64,000 nucleotides of DNA from contig JBBJMP010000007.1 of the NCBI GenBank assembly GCA_037718865.1, positions 62,001 to 126,000 of the forward strand, given 5' to 3'. The notes below the pieces were generated by a model, which saw only the letters and a list, made by a program, of their open reading frames with translations, did no database searches and had not been told where the DNA came from. The DNA is from JADCRZ01 sp037718865. GTDB lineage: Bacteria; Bacteroidota; Bacteroidia; Chitinophagales; Chitinophagaceae. Below, piece by piece: positions 1 through 8,808 of this stretch. The number at the start of each line of letters is the position of its first letter. Position 1 is the stretch's first letter. Both the position numbers and the translations under genes were made by a program.

Positions 1-145
1 TCGTATTTCTTACAGGTTTTATGTTTATATAACGCTCGGTAATCTGCCTTCTTGCAGGGGCGAAAAAAACAATGTAAACAAGCAAGCTAAAATAAGCAAA
101 TGAAACAAAAATCTTTAAGAATTTAATACCCCCACGTTTTTTCAT
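1..145 (-). CDS. VanZ-like membrane protein, N-terminal part (cut by window edge)
   Basis: The frame opens with ATG at 145 and stays open to base 1, giving 48 residues. It starts with a basic stretch (MKKRGGIK), then one hydrophobic helix of about 20 residues ending in FFAP, then an Arg-rich segment RRQITERYINIKPVRNT. A first helix followed by an Arg-rich segment and an N-[IL]-x-P-x-[RK]-[NS]-T pattern is typical of the VanZ family, small membrane proteins often found at the ends of polysaccharide loci. It begins 8 bases after the upstream glycosyltransferase stops, so it is probably the next gene of the same long operon. Only the N-terminus is visible, so the family call is an inference from one short motif. 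Confidence 0.6.
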   Translation of the reverse strand, partial: MKKRGGIKFLKIFVSFAYFSLLVYIVFFAPARRQITERYINIKPVRNT

Positions 146-153
146 TGTATCAC

Positions 154-990
154 TCATGCAGTATTGCAATTGTGATTTTCGCGGATTTTGCAGTAAACCT
201 GCGTAAAGTAAGACATCTTAAGAATGGCAAAAGCCAATCCTCTGGCTCCATCCCTGAAGCCCCCTAACAGAAAGAAACTCCCGCAGAAATAGGCCGGGCC
301 GATTAACATGCTACGCATCAAACGATATTTCAAGCGTTGCTTCCAGGTCCACTTCGCAGAAATTTTTGTATCACTTGATGCTCTTAAAAAACGTGCTGCC
401 TCCCAACCTGCATATTCATTGTGCTTATGGACATAGTGGGAAACGCCTCTGAAATCCTGGTGATCAATCTTACTTTTAATAACACCCGCTTGACCATCAA
501 GCATCGGGTGTTCGTGCACTTCCATATCCAGCTGGCTCCATTTTTCTTCATCAATCCGTTCATATTCAGTAGCTCCGACACGAAAGAGTGCAAGTTTACG
601 CAAGGGGTATCCCCCCTTCAATTGTTTACCCAAAAAATAAATGGTATAGCATAGCCAATACCCTGCTTTATCATCGTGCATTAAGGCTTCACGAAGCTCC
701 GATTTAAATCTTTCCGTTATGTACTCGTCGGCATCGAGAAACAGAACCCATTTGGTTGCCGGGGTATAATTTCTCAAAAACCAGTTCCGCTTTTTAGGAA
801 ACTTTCCGTCCCACACAAAATTCACTATTTCCGCACCATAATTTCTTGCAATATCCTGGGTGCGATCTGTACTGCAGGAGTCAATCACCACTACGCTCTT
901 TGCCAGCCCTGCCCCAATTGCCATCAGGCACCCGGGCAGATTCTGTTCTTCATTTCTTACCGGAATAGCGATGGTCAAATCAAGGATCAT
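154..990 (-). CDS. Family 2 glycosyltransferase (WaaE/KdtX-like)
   Basis: A 278-residue GT-A enzyme that should transfer a sugar from a nucleotide-sugar to a growing glycan on the cytoplasmic side. The N-terminus has the GT2 start (AIPVRNEEQNLPGCL, residues 8-22), the nucleotide-binding strand VVVIDSCSTDRTQDIA (33-48) and the DxD metal site LDADEY (D86, D88). A hydrophobic stretch near residues 230-250 suggests membrane association. Length and motif spacing resemble WaaE-type beta-glycosyltransferases of LPS and EPS loci. It follows the methyltransferase by 35 bases in the Region 1 operon. The sugar specificity cannot be read from the sequence. Confidence 0.85.
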   Translation of the reverse strand: MILDLTIAIPVRNEEQNLPGCLMAIGAGLAKSVVVIDSCSTDRTQDIARNYGAEIVNFVWDGKFPKKRNWFLRNYTPATKWVLFLDADEYITERFKSELREALMHDDKAGYWLCYTIYFLGKQLKGGYPLRKLALFRVGATEYERIDEEKWSQLDMEVHEHPMLDGQAGVIKSKIDHQDFRGVSHYVHKHNEYAGWEAARFLRASSDTKISAKWTWKQRLKYRLMRSMLIGPAYFCGSFFLLGGFRDGARGLAFAILKMSYFTQVYCKIRENHNCNTA

Positions 991-1025
991 TCGAACATTA
1001 CATTATCTGTGAATACGAATAGAAT

Positions 1026-1856
1026 CTACTCGCCTTTATGAATTTCTACCGCACACGTCAACCAACGTTTAACTATCCAGTCTTTTGAACCCACAGGTGG
1101 CGTGCCGGTTTTCAACTGTCTTAGCCGGGCTCCCTTTGTTTGGGCCCAAAGCTTCAAATCAAGCAAAGACACCCAGTGCACTGCATCTGCATCAAGGAAG
1201 AAAGGACCATGAAAAGCCGCCACATCCGTTTGAATTAAAAATGCAGGGTGATGGCTAATCCATGAACCAAACCTCGCCAGACCCCATCGAACGCCCAGGC
1301 CAACACGAGCCATCCAACTCAAATGCCGGCTGCTCGGACATAAATAGCCGGGCATGTCGTAGCGGGGACAAAATATGAAAAGACTTCCTGCCGGACGCAA
1401 GAGCTGGTGCAGATGCTCGAGATGCAAAGAAGGATCAGTGACATGTTCCAGAACGTATGTGGAAAATACAATATCAAAACAGCCCTTATCTAAAATTTCG
1501 CTTACATCACCGTAAGTAATTTGATCTGTCTGAGATTCGAGCCATGCCGCATTACGAAAAGTAACGTCCTGCACACTCCAGCGAACTTTTTCGCGCAGCC
1601 CTCTTGCTTTCAGCCACTCGCCAAAACCGCTTCGCCCTGCTCCAATTTCAAGCACGTTGATTGTTTTGCCAGCATTTTCCTTAATCCTTTTAAGGACCTC
1701 GTTTTCCACATGGATCCAGCATTGAGCCTGATGAGTCACTTGTTCAAATGCCGGGTATTCATCAACTTTCTCGTAAAATTCGTTTAACCGGGTACGTAAT
1801 GTTTTTTTTTCTACAAAACACATTTTGCCTTCCGGAATTAATTGGGCTTTATTCAT
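1026..1856 (-). CDS. Class I SAM-dependent methyltransferase
   Basis: A 276-residue Rossmann methyltransferase. Motif I is VLEIGAGRSGFGEWL at about residues 68-82. An acidic post-I region follows, then YVLEHVTDPSLHLEHLHQLL, the ubiE-like 'EHV.D' segment seen in sugar and lipid O-methyltransferases. The C-terminal 100 residues are longer than the minimal fold and may form a substrate cap. Its ATG overlaps the stop of the acetyltransferase upstream by 4 bases, so the two are translationally coupled. In this operon it most likely methylates a sugar of the exopolysaccharide or a lipid-linked intermediate; the acceptor is unknown. Confidence 0.8.
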   Translation of the reverse strand: MNKAQLIPEGKMCFVEKKTLRTRLNEFYEKVDEYPAFEQVTHQAQCWIHVENEVLKRIKENAGKTINVLEIGAGRSGFGEWLKARGLREKVRWSVQDVTFRNAAWLESQTDQITYGDVSEILDKGCFDIVFSTYVLEHVTDPSLHLEHLHQLLRPAGSLFIFCPRYDMPGYLCPSSRHLSWMARVGLGVRWGLARFGSWISHHPAFLIQTDVAAFHGPFFLDADAVHWVSLLDLKLWAQTKGARLRQLKTGTPPVGSKDWIVKRWLTCAVEIHKGE

Positions 1857-2410
1857 ACAACCTTTGAAGTAAAACGTGAGCCAATTACCCGCGCAGGGTT
1901 GCCTACTACAATCAAATAAGGGTCAATATCTTTAGTGACGATACTACATGCACCTATGATCGCATGTTCTCCGATGCTGACTCCAGGCATGATGAAAGCC
2001 CTGGCTCCGACAAAGGCATGAGCACCTATGATAATCGGCGCGGTAATTAAATTTTTTTCAGGTTGGTCAAAAGCGTGAGTACCCGTGCAGAGGTAGGCCT
2101 CCTGCGCTATGGTTGCATGTTCATGAATTTCAATCTTGTCTAAAGTGTAAGCATTCGTACGATCGCCAAGGCAGGCGAAATCGTAAAGTGTCAGATTCCA
2201 TGGTATTTGAATACGGGCCCGCTGGTGAACAAAAGGACGCCCGTTTATTTTCGCCCCAAAAGCCCGGAGCCAGAAAAGTCGCCATAGATTAGCCGGTTTA
2301 GGCGTCCAAGAGCACAGTAGCCCCCAAACAAATTGCCACAGAACCATCTTTATACGCTGACTATTGGTCCATGGGCTGTGATAAGGACTTAATTGTGAAT
2401 GAATATTCAT
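1853..2410 (-). CDS. WcaF-like hexapeptide-repeat acetyltransferase
   Basis: A 185-residue left-handed beta-helix acyltransferase of the LbH/WcaF class, which O-acetylates sugars of colanic-acid-type polysaccharides with acetyl-CoA. The N-terminus (PYHSPWTNSQRIKMVLWQFVW, residues about 9-29) matches the usual WcaF lead-in. Isoleucine-rich hexapeptide turns cover roughly residues 60-170, including TGTHAFD with the likely catalytic His, then IIGAHAFVGARAFIMPGV and the closing VVGNPARVIG. Both ends overlap neighbours by 4 bases, with a glycosyltransferase upstream and a methyltransferase downstream. It probably adds the non-stoichiometric O-acetyl decoration of the EPS. Confidence 0.85.
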   Translation of the reverse strand: MNIHSQLSPYHSPWTNSQRIKMVLWQFVWGLLCSWTPKPANLWRLFWLRAFGAKINGRPFVHQRARIQIPWNLTLYDFACLGDRTNAYTLDKIEIHEHATIAQEAYLCTGTHAFDQPEKNLITAPIIIGAHAFVGARAFIMPGVSIGEHAIIGACSIVTKDIDPYLIVVGNPARVIGSRFTSKVV

Positions 2411-3543
2411 TGAATGACGGGATTACTACTTTTCTTTTCGTAAATGACGCGCTCGAATTCATCAAGAAATTGTGAAGCAATAACAGAAGCAGCATGACTT
2501 TGGCGTACTTTCAAGGCCTGCGTTGCCAATTCAAACCGCAATATACTATTGATTTTTAAACGCTCTATTGCTTCTTTTAATGAGCCTGCCGGGTCTTCAC
2601 TCCTGTGGTTGAACACTACACCATTTTTTTCATGACGAATAAAATCCCTGAAGCACGTAAGGTCAGAAATCACTGGTACACAACCCCAGGCCATCGCCTC
2701 TAGAGGAGCAAGGCCGAAAGTCTCACCCTGCTCTGCCAGCGAGGGATATACAAAAACTGAAGCTTCGGCATAGAGCCGGTTTAACACCTCCATGTCGTAC
2801 ACTGGCCCCTTAAACTCTATATTACCTCCATCAGCAAGAAGCTTAAGCGACTCTATGTAGCTTCTGCCTCCGCCCCCGGCACCTATATCTGACGGCCCTA
2901 CAATTTGGAGCTTCCACTTCCCCCCAAGGGCTTTGAAGGCTTTAATAAGAAGCTCCAGGCCTTTTTCCGGATGAATTCTTCCAACATAAAGCATCACAGG
3001 CTTTTTTAAACCCAGATCGATTTGTGGCAAATTCCAAAACGGAATCGGATTCGGAATAACAACCACCCGCCCGTGCTGACTTGCAGGAAGTTCGCTTTTT
3101 ATTGCTTTTGCAACCGAGCTTGAATTTGCACGCAAGCGCGAAGCCTGGTTATACAACCTCATTTGTCCCTTGGGCATACGAGCCACATCTACTATACAAC
3201 GCCTTCTTAAATTTGAAGACAATACAATCGGTGCCCAAAACGTATTGGTGACAATTATGTCTGAATCAATAGGCATTACTGATCTGGCACGAAGAGTATA
3301 CAGTAGATCAAGCCACTTTAGATGCACTCCTGAAGATGGCGTTTGGTAGCCGCGAATACGCTTATGAAAAACCCTGTTAATCCACTCTTGTTCCGGCATG
3401 TCTGAATATATTTTTGATACTTGGACAACTTCGTGACCCTTCTCGGCAAAAATTTTACCCAGGGCATACCACATTTTCTCCACTGCCCCTCCTAGGGTGG
3501 GTGGGACCGGTAAGAATGCTCCCTGTAAAATGGTAATTTTCAA
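2407..3543 (-). CDS. Family 4 glycosyltransferase
   Basis: A 378-residue GT-B retaining glycosyltransferase. The N-terminal domain begins KITILQGAFLPVPPTLGGAVEK, with the glycine-rich acceptor loop. The C-terminal domain carries YVGRIHPEKGLELLIKAF (near residue 190) and QGETFGLAPLEAMAWGC, the E-x7-E nucleotide-sugar motif. The start is TTG at 3543: no ATG precedes it before an in-frame stop, and the conserved first strand begins immediately. It overlaps the WcaF-like gene by 4 bases, consistent with tight coupling. Donor and acceptor are unknown. Confidence 0.85.
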   Translation of the reverse strand: MKITILQGAFLPVPPTLGGAVEKMWYALGKIFAEKGHEVVQVSKIYSDMPEQEWINRVFHKRIRGYQTPSSGVHLKWLDLLYTLRARSVMPIDSDIIVTNTFWAPIVLSSNLRRRCIVDVARMPKGQMRLYNQASRLRANSSSVAKAIKSELPASQHGRVVVIPNPIPFWNLPQIDLGLKKPVMLYVGRIHPEKGLELLIKAFKALGGKWKLQIVGPSDIGAGGGGRSYIESLKLLADGGNIEFKGPVYDMEVLNRLYAEASVFVYPSLAEQGETFGLAPLEAMAWGCVPVISDLTCFRDFIRHEKNGVVFNHRSEDPAGSLKEAIERLKINSILRFELATQALKVRQSHAASVIASQFLDEFERVIYEKKSSNPVIQ

Positions 3544-3586
3544 AAATCTGGAGTTAATGAATTAGGAGTAGCTGATATGCAAATAC

Positions 3587-4783
3587 TTATGCCAAGGCAA
3601 CCATTAATTGTTTTGCTGCGGGTTCAATAGCAAAATGTGTCTGATATAATTCCCTAGCTCGTAGCCTTGCCTTATGCTTTTCTTTCTCCGGCAATCTGCA
3701 CCAGCCGTCCAACAACTCCTGTGTGCCTTTCAATGTATCCTCTGCAACCAAACCGCCGCCGGATGCTTCGATTTCCCTCCATATGTTCACCTGATTCGAT
3801 ATTAATACCGGCTTGGCACAGGCCAGGGCCTCAACTATGGCAATGCCAAAGTTCTCCTGATGACTCGGCAACACAAAGGCTTCGCAACCATAAAATGCTC
3901 CCCACTTTGCATCACCTGTAAGCATGCCCGGAAATAAAACCGAATTACGCAGATGGGAGTTTTCAAAAACAATCTGCTGCATTTTTTTTCCATATGCGGT
4001 TTCAAGCCCAGGGCCCGCAATAACAAGTTTCGGCATTATTCGGTTTTGCCCTAACAATACGGCATAAGCGCTAAGCAGTAAATCAACACCCTTCTTATGA
4101 TGGATCCTGCTTAAAAATAGCAGGTAAGGACAACTGCCTAGTGTAGGACATAACTTCAAGAACGCATTTCGCATTTGGGGATCGAAAGATTGAGGTATTT
4201 GAATACCATAACCAACATTAATCTCCTGCTTCGGTTGATATGGACGAAATGGCTCCCGGGCCAGTCTTAGTTCCGCTTCGCATGTAAAAAGCAGTCCATC
4301 CGCTTTGTTTACAACCTTACCTTCGATCAATTTCCAATAGGCCCAATTCCGCACTGCTTTTAACTTTCGTTTGGAAGCCCGCTGAAAGTAAGGATCGAGC
4401 ATTCCGTGTGGCATAATAAAGAGCTTTGGAAGGCTACTTTGTTGCTTATACGTTAGCCGCCGTCTTTTTAAAAGGCTCATAGCTTTACTTATGGCGTAAC
4501 TATGATAAAGCCAAAGCCCGTGCACAATAACTGCATCGAAACGTCCAAGATTATTAAGGAGCCAGGGCATAAGTTTTGAGCTGTAGCACCAAGGCCCCTT
4601 CGACGGACCAAGAGCATAAATGGTAAATGCATCATTACCAAGAAAAGATGCGGAAGGGTCATCAAGACATACTACTTCATTATGCAGGCCAAGCTTCTCC
4701 AATTCAGGAATGGAATTCCTGATACCTTGCGAAGGTCCACCGGTAGATGGGTTCATACTGGCAATAATTCGGAGTAAATTCAC
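3587..4783 (-). CDS. Family 4 glycosyltransferase
   Basis: A 398-residue GT-B enzyme. The N-terminal loop is NPSTGGPSQGIRNSI, typical of GT4 proteins in colanic-acid-like loci. The C-terminal domain contains FLSRIHHKKGVDLLLSAY and PSHQENFGIAIVEALACAKPVL (E-x7-E). The start is GTG at 4783, with the first beta strand NLLRIIASM following at once. It lies between the amidotransferase gene (36 bases upstream) and another GT4 gene. It probably adds one sugar of the repeat unit at the cytoplasmic membrane. Confidence 0.85.
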   Translation of the reverse strand: MNLLRIIASMNPSTGGPSQGIRNSIPELEKLGLHNEVVCLDDPSASFLGNDAFTIYALGPSKGPWCYSSKLMPWLLNNLGRFDAVIVHGLWLYHSYAISKAMSLLKRRRLTYKQQSSLPKLFIMPHGMLDPYFQRASKRKLKAVRNWAYWKLIEGKVVNKADGLLFTCEAELRLAREPFRPYQPKQEINVGYGIQIPQSFDPQMRNAFLKLCPTLGSCPYLLFLSRIHHKKGVDLLLSAYAVLLGQNRIMPKLVIAGPGLETAYGKKMQQIVFENSHLRNSVLFPGMLTGDAKWGAFYGCEAFVLPSHQENFGIAIVEALACAKPVLISNQVNIWREIEASGGGLVAEDTLKGTQELLDGWCRLPEKEKHKARLRARELYQTHFAIEPAAKQLMVALA

Positions 4784-4819
4784 ACAAATAATAGTATTAC
4801 TTCAATTGGGAATAAAAAG

Positions 4820-6610
4820 TCAGTTTTCATTTACCGTCTTTTGTTTACTTAACCAATGGCCCAGGACAGACCAGTTCCATACTCTGGTCCAATGAAGAAT
4901 TCCGGCTTTGAACAGGTCTCTCTGACGTAATGGCTCGGAGAGTCCCAGTAGATCGGCAGCCGCCGTTACTCCGTTGCTGGTAAATTCAGCTAAAGGGCCA
5001 TGGATCCAATCAGCCATTGGTAATGAAAATCCTTGCTTGGGTCGATCATACACTTCACGCGGGAGGTCTGCACGAAACGCATCCACGAGCAGCGGCTTGA
5101 CCCCGCGCCCTTTCTTGTATTTTTGAGGGAAACCCAAAACGCCTTCCACCAGGCGATGGTCCAGGAAAGGTACCCTGATTTCAAGGCCTACAGCCATGCT
5201 CATCTGGTCGCTATCCCGAAGGAGCATCGGAATCATATATCCCTGCATCTCCGCCCACGAAATCTTACCCATTGTGTCAAGGTCCATGGGAGCCTTTGGA
5301 ATAGCTGGAACTCCATCCCCTAAACCCATTCCCCTAAGGCTTGCTACCGATGTAAAGCGGCGGCGGGAGACAGTCAGTTCAGAGGTTGTAAAACCGGTTA
5401 GGCCTCCAAATTTATCTTTCAGGTTTTGTGGCATAATATTAACAAGCTGCCGGCTTATGTTAATAGGCAGCGCGCCAAGCCAATTAAGCCAGGGAACATT
5501 TTTAAAACTTGGATAGCCTCCGAACAGTTCATCTCCACCGAGCCCTGACAGTGCAACTTTTAAACCTGTGTTCCGCACTGCTTTAGACACTATGAACGTG
5601 TTGATGGCATCGACGGACGGAAGGTCAAGACATAAGACCGCCTCTTTAACCCAGCTGAGGCATGCGTCTTCTCCAATTTCGAGCTCACAATGCTCAGAGC
5701 CAGCACGATCAGCCACCCGCCTGGCAATTAACCGCTCATCGTAATCACCCTGTGGGAAACCTACTGTAAAGGTTTTTAGCTTCTTTCCCAATTCTTTCCC
5801 TGCCACCAGAGCTACAATGCTTGAATCAATACCGCCACTTAAGAACGCTCCGACACCAACATCGGAAATCAAATGTTCTTTAATAGCAGTAGTAACGAGT
5901 TGATTCACTTGTTGAACACATTCAATCCGGCCTTGTACCTTCGGTGAGGTTAAACGCCCGTTCCACCAACAGCCCTTTTCAATATGTCCGTTGCCTGATA
6001 ACCTGGTCCAACCGCCCGGAGATATTGCATGCATACCATTGAAAATTTCCCCGTTACCTGGCATGCGTCCGAAACCCAGATACTCACTTAAGGCCTGCCT
6101 GTCAGGAACAGACTCATCCGGGCGAAGTAAAGCCCGTACTTCGGAAGCAAAACTAAAAGTTTTTTCCTGGCTTCGAAACCACAATGGTTTTATGCCAAGC
6201 CTATCCCGAACCAACAAAACGGAATGATCCGTATCATCATAGATCGCAAAAGCAAACATTCCCTTAAGCAACGGGAGGGCTTCCAATCCCTTATGAGCAA
6301 ACAACTCAATCAGCGTTTCTGTATCAGAAGTTCCCCGCCAGCGGACGGACGGCATCATTGGACGAAGGTCAAGGTGGTTGTAAATCTCCCCATTGAAGGT
6401 AAGCATGAAACGTTGTGAAGCGTCGCTCATGGGCTGCCGGCCCGCCAGCGTTGGATCAAGAATGGCCAATCTTGTATGCCCCAGGTAAACATTGCCGTTA
6501 CCGTTGGTCCATTCCCCTTCGCCGTCAGGTCCCCGGTGTGACAGCCGGCTAAGTTGTGGAAGCGAAGTGCCTGGCCAGTTAACATTTATTTGTCCTAGTA
6601 TGCCACACAT
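4820..6610 (-). CDS. asnB: Glutamine-hydrolysing asparagine synthase-like amidotransferase
   Basis: A 596-residue two-domain amidotransferase. Residues 1-195 form the class II glutaminase, with the nucleophile Cys2 (MCGILGQ), the RGPDG loop and FNGEIYN. Residues from about 230 form the ATP-pyrophosphatase domain with the PP-loop SGGIDSS at 258-264. Ammonia released from glutamine would be used to amidate an adenylated carboxylate. In a polysaccharide operon the substrate may be a uronic acid or other sugar carboxylate rather than aspartate, as proposed for WbpS/AsnB-type enzymes in O-antigen loci. The sequence alone cannot separate this from a true asparagine synthetase. All catalytic elements are intact. 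Confidence 0.85.
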   Translation of the reverse strand: MCGILGQINVNWPGTSLPQLSRLSHRGPDGEGEWTNGNGNVYLGHTRLAILDPTLAGRQPMSDASQRFMLTFNGEIYNHLDLRPMMPSVRWRGTSDTETLIELFAHKGLEALPLLKGMFAFAIYDDTDHSVLLVRDRLGIKPLWFRSQEKTFSFASEVRALLRPDESVPDRQALSEYLGFGRMPGNGEIFNGMHAISPGGWTRLSGNGHIEKGCWWNGRLTSPKVQGRIECVQQVNQLVTTAIKEHLISDVGVGAFLSGGIDSSIVALVAGKELGKKLKTFTVGFPQGDYDERLIARRVADRAGSEHCELEIGEDACLSWVKEAVLCLDLPSVDAINTFIVSKAVRNTGLKVALSGLGGDELFGGYPSFKNVPWLNWLGALPINISRQLVNIMPQNLKDKFGGLTGFTTSELTVSRRRFTSVASLRGMGLGDGVPAIPKAPMDLDTMGKISWAEMQGYMIPMLLRDSDQMSMAVGLEIRVPFLDHRLVEGVLGFPQKYKKGRGVKPLLVDAFRADLPREVYDRPKQGFSLPMADWIHGPLAEFTSNGVTAAADLLGLSEPLRQRDLFKAGILHWTRVWNWSVLGHWLSKQKTVNEN

Positions 6611-6652
6611 ATTCCAAAGAATTTGTTCTTTTAGTGATAAATATTCTTCCCT

Positions 6653-7849
6653 TCATGTTTGCAGACCTGAATATTCAAGATTCTTCGGTTGTTGGAGGAT
6701 ATTCCGGTATATAGCTTCTATACGATCGAGTGCAACATCGGAGTCAAACCTGGAGGCATTTACGAGTCCCGCTTCTACAACCGCCTTCCGTTCTGACGGA
6801 GCAAGGCTAAGGACTTTATTTATCATTTTAGCCGCATCAGCAGCCCATTCTCCGGTTCTTGACTCATCCTGAGGATAACACGGAATAAAGAAGCCAACGT
6901 TACCCGCAACTTCGGTCATTGGAGCTTCGTTTGTCGTAATAACCGGGCATCCTGAAGCCATTGCTTCTGCAATAGGCCAACCAAAGCCTTCTGCAAGCGA
7001 AGGAAAGACAAGTACCAATGCGCCGGCATAGGCCTGGCGAACGAATTCATCCTCAAGGCCGCTAATGAAGTGAATGTCGGATTTAAACGAAGATTCCAAA
7101 TATGTTTTTAAAAGACTCTGAGTGGGTGTTTCACCAACCAGTAAAAGGGGCAGTGTTGATCCGCCTGCCGACCGCCAGGCATTATACATTTTTATAACCC
7201 CTGACCGGTTCTTATACCAGTAATTTCCACCAACATGAAGAAGAAAGCCGGAACTAAGTTCCAAACCGGTTTTTTTTCCCAGTGAAGTCCTGGCCGCAAC
7301 AGCATTATACGGCACGAATGACTGGTTCAAGCCGTTATAAACAACCTCGGAGCAGCAAGGCGATGAAGGGAGGAATCGATGAAGGTCTTCCTTTGTTTTT
7401 TGAGACACTGAAATAAAGTGTTTTCCCTTCGAATATCCGCGTCGTATGAATGCCTGATACTGGCGACCGGTCCAGCCAGTTGGATTCTCCGGAATTTCAA
7501 GCAGCGCAGATCGCTGTGCCAGAAAGTCGTGGCAATGAATGGCATGTACACGCCCGGCCAATAACGGAACCCAGGGGCCGAGTGCCTGATCGGTAAATAC
7601 AAAAAGCGTATCAGCGGGACACTGCTTCAAACGACTTTTCACCACGCGTGGAAATATTAGATATTGATCCAGGTACCCCAACCATTTTCTTAGTCGACGT
7701 GGCAATGGCAAGCGGAAAAATAGTGGTTGCGGAGACCAGGTTTTTACTGAATGACCACGTTTATTCATCCCTTCCGCCAGCATACGGGCGAATCTGGGCA
7801 TGCTTTGGTGTTCCAGATATGCAGGATGTACAAAAAAAATAATATCCAC
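6653..7849 (-). CDS. Family 4 glycosyltransferase
   Basis: A 398-residue GT-B glycosyltransferase starting with GTG at 7849 (DIIFFVHPAYL). The C-terminal half has LLHVGGNYWYKNRSGVI, PSLAEGFGWPIAEAMASGC (E-x7-E) and TNEAPMTEVAGNVG, the set found in mannosyltransferase-like WbdA/WbpY proteins. The N-terminal half contains an HCHDFLAQRS segment. It sits 42 bases upstream of the amidotransferase gene in the same direction. The linkage formed is not predictable. Confidence 0.85.
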   Translation of the reverse strand: MDIIFFVHPAYLEHQSMPRFARMLAEGMNKRGHSVKTWSPQPLFFRLPLPRRLRKWLGYLDQYLIFPRVVKSRLKQCPADTLFVFTDQALGPWVPLLAGRVHAIHCHDFLAQRSALLEIPENPTGWTGRQYQAFIRRGYSKGKHFISVSQKTKEDLHRFLPSSPCCSEVVYNGLNQSFVPYNAVAARTSLGKKTGLELSSGFLLHVGGNYWYKNRSGVIKMYNAWRSAGGSTLPLLLVGETPTQSLLKTYLESSFKSDIHFISGLEDEFVRQAYAGALVLVFPSLAEGFGWPIAEAMASGCPVITTNEAPMTEVAGNVGFFIPCYPQDESRTGEWAADAAKMINKVLSLAPSERKAVVEAGLVNASRFDSDVALDRIEAIYRNILQQPKNLEYSGLQT

Positions 7850-7871
7850 AAAAAAGCTTTGCTAAATAAAA

Positions 7872-8807
7872 CTAGTGATAGATTTTATCCTTCAGAATTT
7901 CAAACATCTTCTCCTGGCCAATATCGGACAGATGTATATTATCACGATAAGCTTCAACAGGTAAATCGTATGTTAATTCCTTAATCAGCGGAATTTGATA
8001 TTCCTTGCAAACTGAGTCTAGCAATCCACCTTCTTGGGAATATATTTTATTCTCCGTCTCCTCTTTGTCAGCATGCAGATAAATTAAAAATGGCAGGTTC
8101 TTCCTTTTACAATACCTATAGAGATCTAATATTCCGGGATCAAAAATGTACTTACTTGTTTTTCTTTTGATTCCGGCGGCACCAGCAGAAGCCTTTCCGG
8201 TACTGTTACTAACAAATCTTGGCAATACATACCTCTCAAGTAATTCGCTTATTGCAAGCTTATACTGTTTATCGGGATAACTTAAATTGGCTCCCACTAC
8301 TTTATCAAATTCCATGTTATCATAAACATCATGTGAGCTCATTACCAGGAACATTGCTTTGGCATTAAAGTCACCATATTTTTTTAAATAAGCCAGGCAA
8401 TTGCTTGGCCCCCATGACTGGCAGCTGATGTTTAAAACCTTTACTTTCTTTCCTGTTCGTCTTGTCAAATACTTACCAAGTTTTGTTGTTGCCAGGCTAT
8501 CGTCATCAGTTGTTGCTCCTCCATTAATTACGGAATCGCCAAGCCCACCGATAATTACGGAATCCTCCAGGCTGATTTCTTCATTTCTCTGAGAATAAGA
8601 ATTATAAAAGATGTCATTACCAAATCTTTTGGTTTTTTGCGGTATGGCAATGTATTCGAAGTCTTTATCCTCTCTATATAATATTGCGTTGCAGAATCCA
8701 AAAAACACCCTTAAGAATACTTCAGACATTAATAAAACCGTAATTATTGTAATGAATGCCATGATGAATTTCCTGTAATTTTTTTTATCTTTTCCGCTTC
8801 CGATCAT
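7872..8807 (-). CDS. Membrane-anchored SGNH/GDSL-type hydrolase
   Basis: A 311-residue protein with a basic N-terminus and one transmembrane helix (about residues 14-36), so the rest probably lies outside the cytoplasmic membrane. Block I is GLGDSVINGG with the nucleophile Ser at residue 92. Block V is DNIHLSDIG near the C-terminus, giving the Asp-x-x-His pair of SGNH hydrolases. An NISCQSWGPSN segment supplies the block II/III-like turn. The family includes esterases, and relatives in polysaccharide loci add or remove acetyl groups. One base separates it from the polymerase gene. I infer a role in trimming or moving acyl groups on the exported glycan. Confidence 0.7.
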   Translation of the reverse strand: MIGSGKDKKNYRKFIMAFITIITVLLMSEVFLRVFFGFCNAILYREDKDFEYIAIPQKTKRFGNDIFYNSYSQRNEEISLEDSVIIGGLGDSVINGGATTDDDSLATTKLGKYLTRRTGKKVKVLNISCQSWGPSNCLAYLKKYGDFNAKAMFLVMSSHDVYDNMEFDKVVGANLSYPDKQYKLAISELLERYVLPRFVSNSTGKASAGAAGIKRKTSKYIFDPGILDLYRYCKRKNLPFLIYLHADKEETENKIYSQEGGLLDSVCKEYQIPLIKELTYDLPVEAYRDNIHLSDIGQEKMFEILKDKIYH

Positions 8808-8808
8808 G

